64,000 bases of DNA from Norana najaformis (lineage: Eukaryota; Annelida; Clitellata; Crassiclitellata; Hormogastridae): the NCBI GenBank assembly GCA_964023275.1, contig OZ029914.1:35886424-35950423 (forward strand), given 5' to 3'. A program made the translations under genes and the position numbers. Position 1 is the stretch's first letter. The number at the start of each line of letters is the position of its first letter. This document shows positions 1 through 12,990 of this stretch, in pieces. The notes below the pieces were generated by a model. It made no database searches. It saw only the letters and a program-made list of their open reading frames with translations, and was not told the DNA's origin.

Positions 1-1300
1 CAACAGAAATTCAGATTCTTATCTAAAGTGTGAGTCAATTCAGTGGTTGAATTTCAGGCGGAGAATTCCAGTGTCCTGCTCTGATTTCCCCGCATTGCAT
101 TCCGGGAGATTTTACACAGCAGATTGAGCTGTATACCGGGAGATTTTATAAAGCACATTTGCTGTATACCGGAAGATTTTACAGAAGCGCGTTGTACCAA
201 AGCATTGTAATGTGATAGGGTTCAGGAAGAATTTCTAGCTTATTATTGGTAGTATCCAAGGGACAAGAACGTACGAATTTTGCAAGTTTACTGAAGAAGC
301 ATACCCAATCTAGGAGCAAGAAAAAGCTCATTCAGAAAATAGTTATAAAACCTATTCATATAAGATGTGATGATAACTAATATATGAACACGTGTATTAT
401 AGGCATGCATATATGTATGTAACATTCGTATCTGGAATTTATGCAGCCCTCTCTGTGAGCTTATTAGAACTACTTATATACTTGAAGTCGACTATGTCAT
501 ACCATTGAGTCTTTATTTCAATCATGCATCGCCCCCTGTACCATATCTGGTAGTTTATCAGGTAGTTAAAGTATTTAAAGTGGGTCATTGACGAATAACT
601 CTACTGTATAAAAGCAATTCAAAAGAGTCTCGATTGTGGAAAAAGAATCCCATAGGCCCCTAACTCTGAACTGAGGCAGAAACGGCATTGATCTGTCAAA
701 TGCATATGGCAGCACTCGAGGGCTTTATTCCGAGTGGTCTACAGAATCAAGCTACGAGATCTAGTGGATTTGACACGACAGATGTTTAAACGCTGCCGGA
801 GTTTCATTTCGACAAACCTATACCCAACAACATCCCATATTATTATATTTAATATAACAAAGATGGTTGGTGTAACTGTTTAGAGCTATGATCGAGGCCG
901 TATTTTGATAGGTCAGAGATGTATTTGTGCTAGTCTCTCATCTGTCACGAAATGCAAACAACCGAAGATGATCGTCCGTCAGCGTGAGGCATCGTAAGCA
1001 ATACGCCTGGTGAGGAGGCACTGGTCTCGGTTAGTTGCCTCCGCTCCGTGTCGGCGTGCTATGTGGCAACAGCTGAACGCCAATAGCATTTGCAGAGCTG
1101 GGATCTCAACGCCAACTGCCACAACAGATCCACAGCAGAGGAATTCGACTAGTTCCCGTCTCACAGCGCTTACTCACTCACTCGCTCGTCTTCGGTTACA
1201 TCCAAATTGATGTGTAAACACCGCAAGCAACAAAATTAAATTCGATACGAACGCATTTCTTGCTCGGATCGCGAAACGACGTCACTCGCTTCTCTTCTTT
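1..1300. other. Non-coding, no gene recognised
   Basis: AT-rich sequence with only short chance reading frames. Three diverged copies of a ~34-bp unit lie at 101-186. Around 1000-1200 the GC content rises, but no coding pattern is convincing. Confidence 0.5.
101..186. repeat. ~34-bp tandem repeat, about 2.5 copies
   Basis: The core ccgggagatttta recurs at about 102, 136 and 169 (the last as ccggaagatttta), with gctgtatacc between copies. Confidence 0.7.
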
Positions 1301-1309
1301 CCCTCCTCC

Positions 1310-1548
1310 TCTCTGGCTTGGTTTCTACCCTCCCATTCTCTCAGCTTAAACACAACCCACCCTAACAGCTCCTTTCCCCTTCTCTCTCTGTCTTCTGGCA
1401 ACTGGACTTGGTTCTTGACATGGCATCTTTGGACAACCCCATTGACTTGACGCAGCCAGCGTGAATAATCTATTGCCTCGCGCTTAGCTTTTGAGTAGCG
1501 CTTTAGAAATTTCAAGTTTACTGTTACGATTACGGTACTTTCATTTGC
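1310..1548 (+). mobile_element. L2/CR1-like LINE 3' end, ATTACG tail
   Basis: The copy at 59226-59440 is the same sequence in the opposite orientation. A remnant ORF end reads PFSQLKHNPP then stop, like FKQHPP-stop in the element at 36494. The last ~70 bp (gcgcttagctt ... agcgcttt.gaaat) match the 3' terminus of the other family members, ending in ttacgattacgg. Confidence 0.7.
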
Positions 1549-2590
1549 CTGATCTCGTCTTTTCTTACAGCTGAGCACTCTTAAAATTAGGCTTATCTCA
1601 GCAGACCGCCTTGAACGCTAAGATGTTCATATACAGAAGAAAATCGTTCTGGGGTTAAGGATCGTAAACTTGACTTGTATAACTAATGCGGCGCAACATA
1701 GTTCAATAGAATACAGTGCAACCCAATGCGATATGCAACGAAATGCGATACATTATATTTGGTTACACGGCCCTAAGCCTCTCGTGAGTAAACAAATTCC
1801 CATGAATTCACAGAAATGCATAGAAATGCACAAATTTCAAACACAATCACACGAATTCACATGCATTTATAAGAATTAACACAGATTCAAAAGAATTCAC
1901 ACAACTTTGTAAGAATTAGGTTAATACAAATTCATACGAATTCACGAAATGAGGCTATTGGGTATACAGCGAATTCGTGCAAACGTCTTTATACGCTGCT
2001 CTGAAGACGAAACTGCTTAAAGTATTCGGTCCGTTATCGTATAGATTATGTCTATTTCTGTGTTGCTTCCAAACACATTACACTTTCAAAGGTTTCGTCT
2101 CGCCTGTTGTTTACAGTTGCTCAACTTTACAACAGTTGTGTCTCGTCTACTTATGACGACAATTGTTTATTAGAGTCTCGCAAGCGAATTATTGTCTTGT
2201 CTAAGCTCGTCCAACGTGACATATAGCCCAATACGTTAGCACCAAAGGAGTTTCTTTGATATGTTTATCAGGTCCAAGTAGGTCCATCAAACTATCGACT
2301 GCGCTGCCACGATTATCCAGACGCCGAGCTCAGCTGGACTGTTGTTGTGTCCTAATTCAGGACCAGCCGTGCAAGCAGAATCGGAGATATACCATGTGCT
2401 AGGTTTATCCGTCTTCACTTGCAGATTAGATCTACGCATGGAGTGGAAAGTATAGTTTAAACGTTACAGACAAATCATAGCCGGTCACACTGTTCGGTTA
2501 ATGTTCCCGTTGTCTGTGTCTTTAGGACGATTGGACTTCAGGTTTCAATTGTAATTAATTCATTTTAACAACCACAGTGGCTTAAATTAA
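1549..2590. other. Non-coding, with degenerate GAATTCACA repeats
   Basis: Between 1795 and 1960 the word AGAATTCACA and close variants recur many times (gaattcacagaaatgcatag and similar), a decayed short-unit satellite. The rest shows no coding signal. Confidence 0.5.
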
Positions 2591-2765
2591 ACTAAAATGT
2601 AAATGTCTAGGCTTTATATAGCGACCGTATGGTTTCGACCCTGCCCATTTTGCACTGAATTTATCGGGTGAGATCCTTCACCACCGCTGCCTGTTTGAAT
2701 GTGCGCCGCGCCATTTAAGGTCCCATGCACGGACCGTACTAGGCCGAGATTAACTGACTGACGTC
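2588..2765 (-). mobile_element. SINE-like repeat, TTTACA-tailed family, head missing
   Basis: Contains the family core tatagcgaccgtatgg, then ccttcaccaccgctgcc and catttaaggtccc, shared with copies near 17260, 20415, 61080 and 62005. The tail aaatgtaaatgt is at the left. Only fuller copies show the Pol III B-box-like GGTTCGCGTCCC. Confidence 0.7.
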
Positions 2766-2879
2766 AAAGAGGATAGCAGTAACTTCAATATATATATATA
2801 CATATTTATATAGCACAATTATGATATTAAATACAATACGCGTTATAATTTTGTCATGTATTAAACCTTATTATAACTG

Positions 2880-3056
2880 ATATTTGAAATCTGCTTTGCG
2901 TGCGTGCTCGAGCTTGCCACTGATGACTCTTCTAGTCATCTGGACAATGTTTATACATGGATGATTCGGCTCTTAATGACATCTAACATCGTTAAGACTT
3001 AGCTTCTCTTGAAACGGCGCTATACAAATTTCTGCTTACAATTACTATTACAAAAT
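2880..3056 (+). mobile_element. LINE 3' end fragment, ATTACA-type tail
   Basis: Ends in ggcgctatacaaatttctg followed by cttacaattactattac, the 3' pattern of L2-like elements. It resembles the end of the block at 10800-11022. Confidence 0.5.
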
Positions 3057-5346
3057 TGTATTCTATTCTATATATTATATTATATGCCTTATTATAGGCC
3101 AACTATTACGATACTGCTTGAACAAAGAATCTCTCTTAGGTCCTGCAAAGAAACGAACAATGGAGCAGTTCAGTAGAAGTTCAAGGTTTTTTAAATCGAG
3201 AATCTAGGGCTAGGTTCTTCAGGGCATTGTGTATGGCAAATCCAGATAATAGAATACCTTAATGTATGGTTTGTGAGACATTACATGCATATGATATCGG
3301 TTTGTCGACCTAGAATTACTCACATTGCTATACAATTTGTTTCGAATATATTCATATTATATTACTTTGTATTGGGATAAGAATTGTATTATAATGGCAT
3401 TGTATTACCAGTGTATCGATTTTTGTTGTATCCTATTGCATTTTCATTGTACAGTATTGCATTGTTGACAGAATGCAATCACATTACCTAAATATGCCGA
3501 ACTGTAGGGCTATTGTTGTATTGTTTTGTATTGTTGAATCATGTTTTATTGTTGTATCGTGTTGTATTGTTGCATCGTGCTGTATTGTTATTCGGTGTTG
3601 TATTGTTCATCGTATTGCATTGTACGTAGAATTGTATCATTGCTCCGACTTCAGTCTAAAATGCTGTCCGGAAAATTCTTCCACGAAGTGTCCCGGGCAG
3701 GAATCGAGTTAGAACTTTCAGGGTGGTGCTGGTGGTGGTAAGAGGAGAAGATACTTCGCTCGAACCTGGCATCGAATCGACATAAAATTCTGCGACCCGC
3801 GCTGTTTATTCCGTTTCCTTCCTCAAGCAGCTGCAGCCATTTATTGCTGTCATAAAACGATGGACTTTCGTTGAGTGTATTTAAGAACTTGGATGCGGCT
3901 GCTACGAGCCCGCCTGCCTCAGTAGCCGAAGCATCAGCTGGGTCTGTTATCAGTCGCCTGTAGCGTGAAGCATCCCCCGAAGCCGTAGAAACGTGTGCCC
4001 TGCAGCAGCAGCAGCATTACCAACCAAATGGTCCAGGCGTCGCATGTTCGAGCTAAACAATGTGGCACTGCTGTTATTAAACTGCGCAAAGTCCGGCGAT
4101 TATTACGGCAGCACTTGAGATGCGGAATTCGGGATGCTCCTGGGTCTGTACCGATGCGGAGGCTGCGATAAATTGAGGAGCGCTTGATGACAATAGAGAT
4201 GGCTGCGGAATGTGAGAAAACCAACGATCAACTCTTCCGATTCTAGGCCACTTACTGCAGACTTTATTTCCTTTCGTCATAACTTGGCAATTACGAATTG
4301 TAACAGCTGTTCAGCGTGAATCATGAGTGGCTTAAGTTACCGTTATAGAGCGTGACATTAACACAGATAGCGGATCTGTTGAGCAGAAATGGGTAAGTAA
4401 TCACAGTGGTGTAGTTAGGGTGTTCTACCCCCGAGAACATGGAACCAATCTGTGCCCAGTGTCCAAAGTCTAAGCTAAATTTCGAAAATTAAAATCGTCA
4501 AATTAATAGGTTTTTCCTTCAGTTTCTTCTTCGTCAGCCCTGCGCCCAGGAACAACTGTTTCCTTTCTACCACCTTCGTTATGTCTCTAAGTAACCAACC
4601 ATTCAGTGCACCAGTCAGGACTAGATTTTTTCTAAGTAGTGAACACAGACTTACGCTGAACTTCTAGGCTATATAAGGCAACTAGGTTTCGCCCCTCGGA
4701 GAATTTGGGTGCTAGGCTAGTTTTCAGACACCCTAAAATTTTCTTCCATTACTAATTTCATAAAAATATGAACGTTTAATGAACTGAACAGCTTTCCATA
4801 TCCAGCGATCCTTTAAACATGTGAGGTGGTAGGGGAAGATACAGAAATATTGGAAAGTTTAATTGGGTCTTTCAGTTATCGAGCTTAATTTACGTCAGTG
4901 CCTGGAAGTGTGGCCTAAGCGTTATGAAACACAAATTGTCTGAAAAGCTACATAAAAATTAGCTTCACAAAGACCAGTCCGGCTTCATTCACTAGACATC
5001 ATTTTAAACTGTATTTTTACACAGGTAACAAATAAGTCGTTTCCTACGTTGCCATAAATTGTCTTTGTTATTGTCTTTGACATGTGCGGCTGTGCCCTAC
5101 ATTATCCAGTGGCATTGCTAATAAAGTACAAATGACTTGCATTATAACAGTCCGACATTGCCTTAACCTAACACTTTACATTTTCATTCAACTGAGTCAT
5201 CTCCCTACCTAGTCATATATAGCTCGCTCCTGATACATGCATTGATACGGACGGCACAGCTAAAGACCAGGTCACTTCTGCATAGCCTGGATACGAACTT
5301 TTTGATATGGTCGAATGCAGGATGCCGTGGAAAACAAAATGCTTTT
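3057..5346. other. Non-coding; degenerate TTGTA repeat at 3355-3640
   Basis: A degenerate ttgtattgttgtatcg-type repeat spans about 3355-3640; its open frames are repeat artefacts. From 3640 to 5346 nothing beyond chance frames is seen. Confidence 0.5.
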
Positions 5347-5731
5347 GGAAGAGACTGTCGTTTCCATTATAGAAAAAGCAAATTGGATTCTAGGTAATCT
5401 GACGTCTTACATGGAATCCTAAGCCATATTTTCCATATATAGGTTTCTGGAAGAGACTGTCGTTTCCACAATGAATAAGAGCGAATAGGATTCTAGTTAA
5501 GTTGAAGTCTTACCTGGAAACCTAAGCCATGTTTTCCATATATAGACTTCTGGAAGAGCCTGCCGTTTCCACGATGAAAAAAGCGAATTGGATTCCAGGT
5601 AATATGATGTTTGTCTGAAATCCTAAACCATAGTTACATATATAGGCTCCTGGAAAAGGCTGCCGTTTCCACGATGATTTAAAAGCGAATAGGCTTCCAG
5701 GAGAGATTATGCTTTGCCTCCATGTTTTCCC
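5347..5731. repeat. ~102-bp tandem repeat, 3.8 copies
   Basis: Copies start at about 5347, 5449, 5551 and 5651, each with ggaagagactgtcgtttcca or a variant, then gcgaat.ggatt and ccatatatag. Divergence is about 15-20% by eye. Confidence 0.85.
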
Positions 5732-6115
5732 TCTTCTCTGAAATTGTAGTCTTCGATGTTCACGTTATATGACATTGTATAGCTACAACACAAGAATTGC
5801 ATTGACGCGCATTGGATAAGAGTTTTACAATGTTATAACAGCGTCCTTCTTTAACTCTTCAAAGCAACCGAATAAGACTCCTTTGTGGCTGGAATGCTCA
5901 GAGACATAAATTGTCTGGTAATAAAGACTGTGACTTACAATTAGCTTTTCTTTGAAGTGGCCTTTCGTGGCAACCAGTCAAAAGTGTCTGGCCTTAGGAA
6001 GCAATGAATTTTCTCCAATGCCTGACTACTTCAGTTTGTGAGTTTATGGCCCCTGTTCTGCTGCTGGAACAGCGCAGGCATTGTGTACAGCACACGCATT
6101 TCTCAGAAGCCCAGG
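5732..6115. other. Non-coding, nothing recognised
   Basis: No coding frame, RNA gene or repeat identified between two tandem-repeat blocks. Confidence 0.4.
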
Positions 6116-6117
6116 GG

Positions 6118-6470
6118 ACTGTTGCAATAAAGGTAACGGTTGCAATAAAGGTGAAGGTTGCAATAAATGAGCGGTTGCAATAAAGGTAAGAACTGCACTA
6201 AAAATAACGGCAGCGGTAGAGGCAACATTTGAAATAAAGGTAAGAATTGAAGTAAAAGTAATAGTAATGGTAAAGGTAACAGTTGCAATAAAAGTAACAA
6301 CTACAAGCTTAACGGCAACGGCAAAGATAACGGCTGCAATGAAGATAACAAATGCAAAAAATTAACCGTAACGGTAAAGGTAACGGTTGCAATAAAGGTA
6401 ACAACTGCAGTAAAAGTAATGGTAACGTTAAAGGTATCTGCTGTACTAAAGGTAACAGTGAAGGTAAAGC
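6118..6470. repeat. Degenerate ~18-bp minisatellite (GTAACGGTTGCAATAAAG)
   Basis: About 18 imperfect copies of ggtaacggttgcaataaa with variants (gcggcaacg, gaagataac). Leu-rich frames on the complement are artefacts of the repeat. Confidence 0.85.
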
Positions 6471-7140
6471 GCCCATGTTATGTGATTCTACTATTTAGGG
6501 TTAGATCTCCAATGAGCTCTTGGCTGAGCACAGTTTTTTTATATCACCAATCAGCACAATTACTGTGGCATGGATGCTCAATTGTCTTAATTGCAAGCGG
6601 ACAGAGGCGGCGCCTGGGTCCAATTTGGCCACGGCTCCCGTCTGATTTAGGGGGCCGGCCATTGTGTGTCGATGACTAAAAGGTCGCGAGAAGTTTTGGA
6701 GATTTGGAAGTGCTCTTAGGTCCTGATGAGTCGCAAAGATTAAAAACAAGTCATAAACATTATTCAAGTGACCAGGAAATGATCGGATTTCGACCTGGTT
6801 TTCTTCTTCTGCCGGTTTTGTCTTCGATTCAACTGACACTGAGGCAGAAGTAGAGAAGAAGAAAGAAAAGAAAGACAGGGAGACAGACAGAGTCACAAAC
6901 AGACAGACAGACAGACAGACAGAAAACGAATAAAGGAAAAAAGCAAATGAACGAGAAAGTGTCTCAACCAGACAGAGACAGACAGTGTGTGCGTGCATCT
7001 TTTTCGGCCCATGTTCTTTTGAGTCGTCTCTTACACTCTTTTCGGTCGTTCGTGTTCTTTTTCGGTCTGTTATGTAACAAGAACCGCTGCCTAGGGGGCG
7101 CCAGTGTTGATGGGTCCCGGCGCAGCGTAGCCTCATAAAT
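6471..7140. other. Non-coding, with an ACAG microsatellite
   Basis: A perfect (ACAG)n run lies at about 6901-6922 inside a purine-rich stretch (6840-6960). The 223-residue frame on the - strand across it is a low-complexity artefact (Ser/Phe/Leu-rich). Confidence 0.5.
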
Positions 7141-8340
7141 GTAGGCTGAAAAGAATCGACAGCCAACGCCATTGTGCTATCGTCGTCCCGTATTTAAGCG
7201 GCTGCTTGCATGGACCGCAGTCGCCATCAACCATAACAGAGGCTAAATCACGCCAGACGCTTCAACTGGAATAAAAGCCATTTTACGATCGCACATAAAC
7301 CGTCGCCAGATCTCAACGAACAAACAAGCAGAAGACGATACTACTCCGCGGCAGGCCAACCGATTACGATAAGCTACCGTAGAGACAGACGAACAGAGAG
7401 ATAAAAAGGGACAGGAGCAACAAGGAACGGGGTAACACAGCGGAATGCACAGAGATACAGGAATGGCAGAGGAGGCAATCGCTTGGAGGGCATATTACGA
7501 CTGAGTTATCGACGACTTGGTTCTTTCCGCTAATGTCGACGAACGAACGAAGGAACACGGAATAAGCAAATGAAACTAACGCGCAGCAGATGAGAAAGGC
7601 AATGAAAACAGGTTCAATTGATTGATACAGGCTGCAAGCAGTCGAAAGTGCAGAGCCTGCGCGATTAAGGGCTCCCGTCTCGAGCGTATACACGCGTGTT
7701 GCAGCTACCGCATTGCAGCGAACGGGCACTTGTGCAGTTGGCTCGCAAAGTCTCTTGTTTTCTGCTCAACGGATTACACCGTTAAACAAACTCGCTTCTC
7801 TCACTCCGTAGATCAATCCGTGCGTCGTCTTTGTACTATCTGCGCCTCTCTTTCTCTGCTTCTTCCCTTCTGGCCTTTACACTTTCCCTCGGCTAGACTC
7901 CGTCGACTGATTTCTTTCTCTTTGCTTGTACGTAAGTCTCGCTGCCCCTGTGTGTGTACGTCGGCGTCACTCTATCGATGCGTCTCTATGAATTTCCTCG
8001 TTTTCTTGAGTTGGGTTTTCGATGCTGAAGAGCTGGAGAGTGTACGGATACAACGGACAAGTGCTTTGTCAGTTCTTGCATCTTTGTCAGCTTCTCTTCG
8101 ACTTTACTTTTGCGGCCTCGGCTCTCGCCTCTCACTCACTCGTTTGCCCAATTACTCTTGTGCTAATTGTCTTTCGGTCTGAATCTCTATCTCTTTGTAT
8201 TTCACGCCCCACCTGTTCACCCACCTATCAAGAATTCTTCAGCCGTTGTTCTGCTGAGCTCACCGTTCTTCTTTCCGCCAGACGAATAGAAGCAGAACTT
8301 TTGACTCACAGGAACTGTCGATTCTTTCACGGTTGATTGA
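7141..8340 (+). promoter_or_regulatory. CpG-containing stretch with TATA-like box; possible promoter or first exon
   Basis: CpG density is visibly higher than in flanking DNA. A TATA-like tatttaag sits at 7191, followed after ~25-35 bp by pyrimidine-purine start-like sequence. A perfect donor acgtaagt lies at about 7929. This could be the 5' end of Wnt6, but no signal peptide in the needed phase 2 was found, so the link is speculative. Confidence 0.25.
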
Positions 8341-9119
8341 TGATTCTCCAGTTACGCATCAGTTAATCATTTATTTCTACGCTAATCGTTTGAACTCAGT
8401 CGTGAACCCGCTTACGTTAAATCCTCTGATTCGTTACTTATTATACAAACATCTGAATATGTAATGTGAGACAATGAAAGAGAACAATGATAATTACAGT
8501 TTACATAGTCACAATCTTAACTATCTGTGTCTCATATAGAAAATTGTATTTCTTAGAACATATGTACCAATTCTCTTCACTTTATTTCACTTTATAAAAA
8601 AATTACCAGCTACTTTTCAACGATAAAATCTAAGCCATGTAATAAATAATTACACTGGAACTTCCTTGAAATGATTGAAGCAGGAGCCATATCAAGAATT
8701 GCTATATATATATATATGCTAAATTTCGCAAAAGGCAGGCAAGTAATGCGACCAAAAACATAGACATCAAAGAAAAATTACAAAAAATAAAAAAATAAAA
8801 CTTAAACCGTATCTCCACTGGAGGTGTAATTTCTATTTACAGGCGTCAAACAAGACTATGTTATAATCAGGTCATTTTCTAAAGACTATGTCATAATCAG
8901 GTCATTTTCTAAAATCTCTTTTATAACCAGGTCCTTTTCTAAAGCGGAACTCATTTTGGGATGCATGTTTCCGACTGCGTCATATGCAGTACGTGTTTTT
9001 AACGCTGCGTTTTTTAGCAGGTTGTGTTCAGCTGCAATTCCTATGGTTGACGATTAACGTATGGATATTTACACCTGTTCATTTATAAAGTGCTTCTGAA
9101 GTCTCCTCGAAGACACAAG
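8341..9119. other. AT-rich non-coding, with a ~31-bp tandem repeat
   Basis: Three copies of a unit with ataatcaggtcattttctaa lie at about 8851-8942. A short (TA)n run is at 8702-8717. Nothing coding is seen. Confidence 0.6.
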
Positions 9120-9245
9120 ACTGGTCTAATGACTCCTATAGCACTGCTTTCATGATACGCATGGCATCTATAGACGGTTGGCCCTAATTAAAGCCACGGT
9201 TCGAAACCATGAACCGTTGGAGGAGCCAAGTGGAAACCAACATGT
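9120..9245 (-). mobile_element. 3' end of the TTAGA-tailed SINE family
   Basis: Reads tctaatgactcctatagc then gcatggcatc, matching the copies at 20285, 39130, 42448 and 43785. In the + sense of the element this is GCTATAG.AGTCATTAGA. Confidence 0.55.
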
Positions 9246-9260
9246 CAGAGGGACCGCAAG

Positions 9261-9384
9261 GCAGGCTACGGTGGGTAAACGATTTGAAACACACAAGTGT
9301 CTGTCTCTGCTTTTTGTGGTGGGCAGGCTACGGTGGGTAAACGAGTTGAAACATAAAAGTGTCTGTCTCTGCTTTTTGTGATGG
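9261..9384. repeat. 62-bp direct duplication
   Basis: Two near-identical copies, starting at 9261 and 9323, of gcaggctacggtgggtaaac through gtgtctgtctctgctttttg. They differ at only a few positions. Confidence 0.85.
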
Positions 9385-9830
9385 TTTTACAACTCTGCAA
9401 TCCGATTTAAAATCCAGGGCTGGTCACGTGACTTCGACGTAGCTCGCAGTGTCGAACTGCGCGTAACCTTGAAAGCCATCATTCTCGACGAGCATCTTAC
9501 TTCTTAAACCTAACGCACGCGTTGTTGAAGCACCCACTTTTAGCACTATAGACTTTAGTTAGTCAGTATAGACCTCGAAGTCTTTAGAAGGTGGAGAAAA
9601 TTTCTCTGGGTTAGTTGTTTATGTATGTCGTCCAGTTGTTCAATCCTTCATTCCGCCATATCTGATTCATGGTTGGGACGAACGTCGTCGTCCTGACGTA
9701 TAATGGATCGCAGTCATCCGTCTTCCCTATAAGCAACTGTGCATAGGAAGCTCCGAGAATTGTCTCGATCTTATCCGGGAGCGGAATGCTGCGGCCAGCT
9801 CTCCAGTTTCACTTATCTCAAAGACACAGA
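9385..9830. other. Non-coding, nothing recognised
   Basis: No coding frame or repeat family identified before the pyrimidine tract. Confidence 0.4.
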
Positions 9831-9834
9831 TAAA

Positions 9835-10290
9835 CAATTCGTCCTCCTACTCCTCATCTCCTCCTTCTTTTCTTCGTTATTTTCCTTTCAGGTTGTATTC
9901 TTCTTCGTCTTCTACTTCTTCTTCTTCGTCGTCGTCGTCGTATTCTTATTAATAGTCTTCCTCCTCTTTGTCTTCTTATGTGTCTTCTTCTTATTATTAT
10001 TCCTCTTCTGCTTATTCCTCTTCTTCTTTGTCTTCTTCTTTGTCTTCTTCTTTGTCTTCTTCTGCTTAATCCTCTTCTTCTTCCTCCGCCTTTCCTCTTC
10101 CTCCTTTATTTTCCTTTCCAATTATCCTCTTTTTCGCCGTATCATCATCATTCCCCTCTTTTAAATCCTCTTCTCTTTCTTCCCCTTTGCTGCACCATAG
10201 GAACTGGAGCAATTTCACTTCCTCCGCCTCCTCCACCTCCATCATCTCCGCCTCCTCCTTCTCTTCCACCTCTTTCTCTTCATCTGAGAG
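9835..10290. repeat. Long pyrimidine-rich (CTT/TCC)n tract
   Basis: About 450 bp nearly free of purines on the + strand, with a ttcttctttgtc sub-repeat (10020-10070) and CCT-rich end. The Phe/Leu and Lys/Glu frames here are repeat artefacts. It could adopt triplex (H-DNA) form. Confidence 0.85.
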
Positions 10291-11479
10291 TCTACAATCT
10301 ACATCAAAAAGTTACCACTGATGTCAACTGCACGAGAAGTTCAAACGCCCAGTTTAAGAAGTTGCGATTACGTTTGTGCCGTTTCCAGAATACATAAGTT
10401 CGTTCTTTTCGAATTTTTCCATTACGTTACAGTATAACACTTTGATCAAAGTACAGTAAGCTCGTGATATGTGGTCCGTAATAGGATGTAAATTTACTGT
10501 AAGTTGCTCAGCGCCGCATGAAACTGCATCGGCTCGGGAGGCCAGCTAATTTGCTGGCTTATGTCGTATACTGATATACTGATATACTGACATTCTGAAA
10601 TATTGAAAACCGTAGGCCTACTACTGGCACATACACGTGCATGTATATCTATACACATATCTACAGGCCTACATACATTAGGGCTATACAACCTTTCGGT
10701 TTGGCTTTAATATGCACGGAAGAATAAATGGTGAACTTCGACAACCAGGGTGGATTTTTGAAGTGTTGACCCGGGGGTCATAGTTCAGGATGCGAGATCA
10801 CAATAGGTTCAAGGACGCGAACGCCCAGGGTTTTAAGGGGCGCGAAGTGTCCAGCGTCTCTGGCTAACAGGTCTGGCGGAGGTCATAAACTCCCCAAAAG
10901 GGTCCGCGGTGGAGCCCGACAGCCAACAGTTACGGGACATCGGGCCGGGAACGCCTCTGATGCGATTTATCGTGAAGTGACGCTTTATAAGTTTCTGATT
11001 ACAATTACAATTACAACAATTTTGGACGCATGCTTTAACAATTTCTGTTGAAAATCTGACCTTTAGGTAGGGTTAATATGTCCGGAACGACTGGGTTAGA
11101 CATATACCATCAGCCAACATTTTCCAGCCACACTGGGGGGTTTGACTTTTGCTCTGTGGGGGGGGGGAATTGAACTTTCTCACGACGCCCAGCAAATCCA
11201 AGCTATACAATGCAGAGTTCATGTATCGACATGGCTGCACGATAAATTGATCATCTGCAAGATCGTACTGAGGTCATCCAAACAAGAAATTGTATAACAA
11301 CTATGGTAGATTCCTCCCATCCACCTCTTGCAGCTGTGCCGTAATCATCAGCTGCTTACATAGCTCCGCATTATTCGCTCCGTAGTGTTGAAATGATGAT
11401 AATTAATGAGACTAATCTTCGTCGGGGAGGTTCCTTGGGTGGGACAGAAATGCAAGAAGTTTGATGTAGTTTACAACGT
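10291..11479. other. Non-coding, with a probable LINE 3' end at 10800-11022
   Basis: Near 10560 gatatactga is repeated three times. 10800-11022 ends with ctttataagtttctgattac plus aattacaattac, an L2-like 3' terminus. A G9 run is at about 11158. No gene is seen. Confidence 0.45.
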
Positions 11480-12010
11480 AAGTCTGGATTCCTATTTCTG
11501 GTATGCTGATGATACCCAGCTATTCCTTTCATTTGACAGTTCCACGTCTAGTGCCGCTCTTCAACTACTTGCTTCTGTTTTCGGCGATGTTTAGTCCTGG
11601 GTGGCTAGTGATGAACGTCATCTGAATCTTCTAAGACTGAATTCCTTCTCTTGCGTACGTCAGCAACTCTCCAAATTTGATTGACTTACATCTGTTACAT
11701 CTGTTCAGTTGGGCGGATTGTTTGTTGACGGTACTAACTGTGCACGCAGTTTAGGTATTACAAATGACTCCACCGTGCAATTTTCTGATAATGTTCGGAC
11801 CATGTGCTAATCAGTTCACCTTCACCTACGGTATACTCGTAAAATCATATCTTACATGCCTCTAACTGTCTTGGATGTAGTATTAACTGGCATGGTTTCT
11901 AGCCGACCAGGATAATGTAACTCGCTTCTCATTGGTATCACTAAGATTCGCACACATAACAAATGGTTAAAGTTTCTACTGCGAGAGCCATAAGAAAGAC
12001 CCCCTAAATA
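11480..12010 (+). pseudogene. Decayed L2/CR1-like LINE reverse transcriptase fragment
   Basis: Translates in pieces to YADDTQLFLSF (RT catalytic box), then SWVASDERHLNL, then HLRYTRKIISYMPL and CNSLLIGITK, which is the order in L2/CR1-type RT domains. In-frame stops and frameshifts make it non-functional. Other parts of the RT are missing. Confidence 0.75.
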
Positions 12011-12099
12011 ATATGTTGCACTGATATTGCATTCATTTCTCTGACTGTCCATATAGCAGAGAACTCAGTTTAAAATTCGTCATATAGTTCACAAGTCAC

Positions 12100-12990
12100 T
12101 GTGCAAATGTAAATGTATATTTCTGAAATTTCTTAGCGCCACACAAATGCCGAGTCAAGGTGACCAGCTAAACACCGGCGCTATATAAATCAAGTCAGCA
12201 AGAGTCAGGTTGCTTGGCCAGTTTCGGTGCCAGGTCAGAATCCAGAGACAGTATGGTGCCACGGTAGAAATCGTAGGTGATAGTAGTCATGAGATGCTGC
12301 AGAAGCAGGATAGGATAGGTTGAAGAGTTCGGTTTTCAGTCTTGAGTGAAAAGCTGCAGAAGAGAGGGCGATCGAAGGACTGCTCGAATTGACAGGGTAG
12401 CAAGGAGGAGTGCGAACTAGCGGATGTTCATCAGGAGTCCGTTCCAAAGAGTTGCCAGCGCCTAGATAAAGGAGCGGTTGCGGAATTTAAGAGAGAAGGA
12501 GACTGGAAGCTTAGATAGAGAAAGGTGTGAGGAAGAACGAGTAGATCTGGGGGTTGGATAGTGAATAGTTGGCGAATGTAAGAGGGTTGTTGAAAAGTTT
12601 GAAAGGCATTGTACGTGATAAATAAAATATTGTAGTGGATGCGCTGAGGGATCTTAAGCCAATGAAGTTATGTGAACACTGGGGTTATGTGATGGTGGTT
12701 GGGAGTTTTGGTAACTACACGGGCAAGAGTTTTCTGGATCGTTTGTAAACGTTTTAAATTAGATGAGTCGATGTTATAATCGAGAGAGTTGCAGTAGTCA
12801 AGTTCGGAATAAACAATTGATGTAGTTTTGTGTAGTGAGTTTTGTAATTGAGTACAGGTCACGAATATGCATGTAACAAGTGCAAGATAGCTGAGTGATG
12901 TGGTCGACAAAGGTAAGGTATTTGTCAAAAATGATTCTGAGATTTCGGACTGTAAAATAGTACTTAAGCGCAGACGAAATGATGTCCTTT
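12100..12990 (-). pseudogene. Decayed L2/CR1-like LINE, C-terminal half
   Basis: On the - strand it reads SELDYCNSLDYNI, LKRLQTIQKTLARVVTKTP, HHHITPVF, then AAFHSRLKTELFNLSYPAS, the usual C-terminal order of the family. Frames are broken. A 3' end with tail-like atgtaaatgtatat is at the left edge. It faces the fragment at 11480 tail to tail. Confidence 0.75.

Noticed and set aside
6501..7172. 223-codon frame on the - strand
   Set aside because: Crosses the ACAG microsatellite and purine tract; no family resemblance and poor composition.
8022..8336. 104-codon frame as the Wnt6 signal-peptide exon
   Set aside because: It has a hydrophobic stretch but no phase-2 donor in the right place and no Wnt6-like end.
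9912..10121. Lys/Glu-rich frame on the - strand and Phe/Leu-rich frames on the +
   Set aside because: They translate a long pyrimidine tract; composition is dictated by the repeat and there is no motif or splice support.
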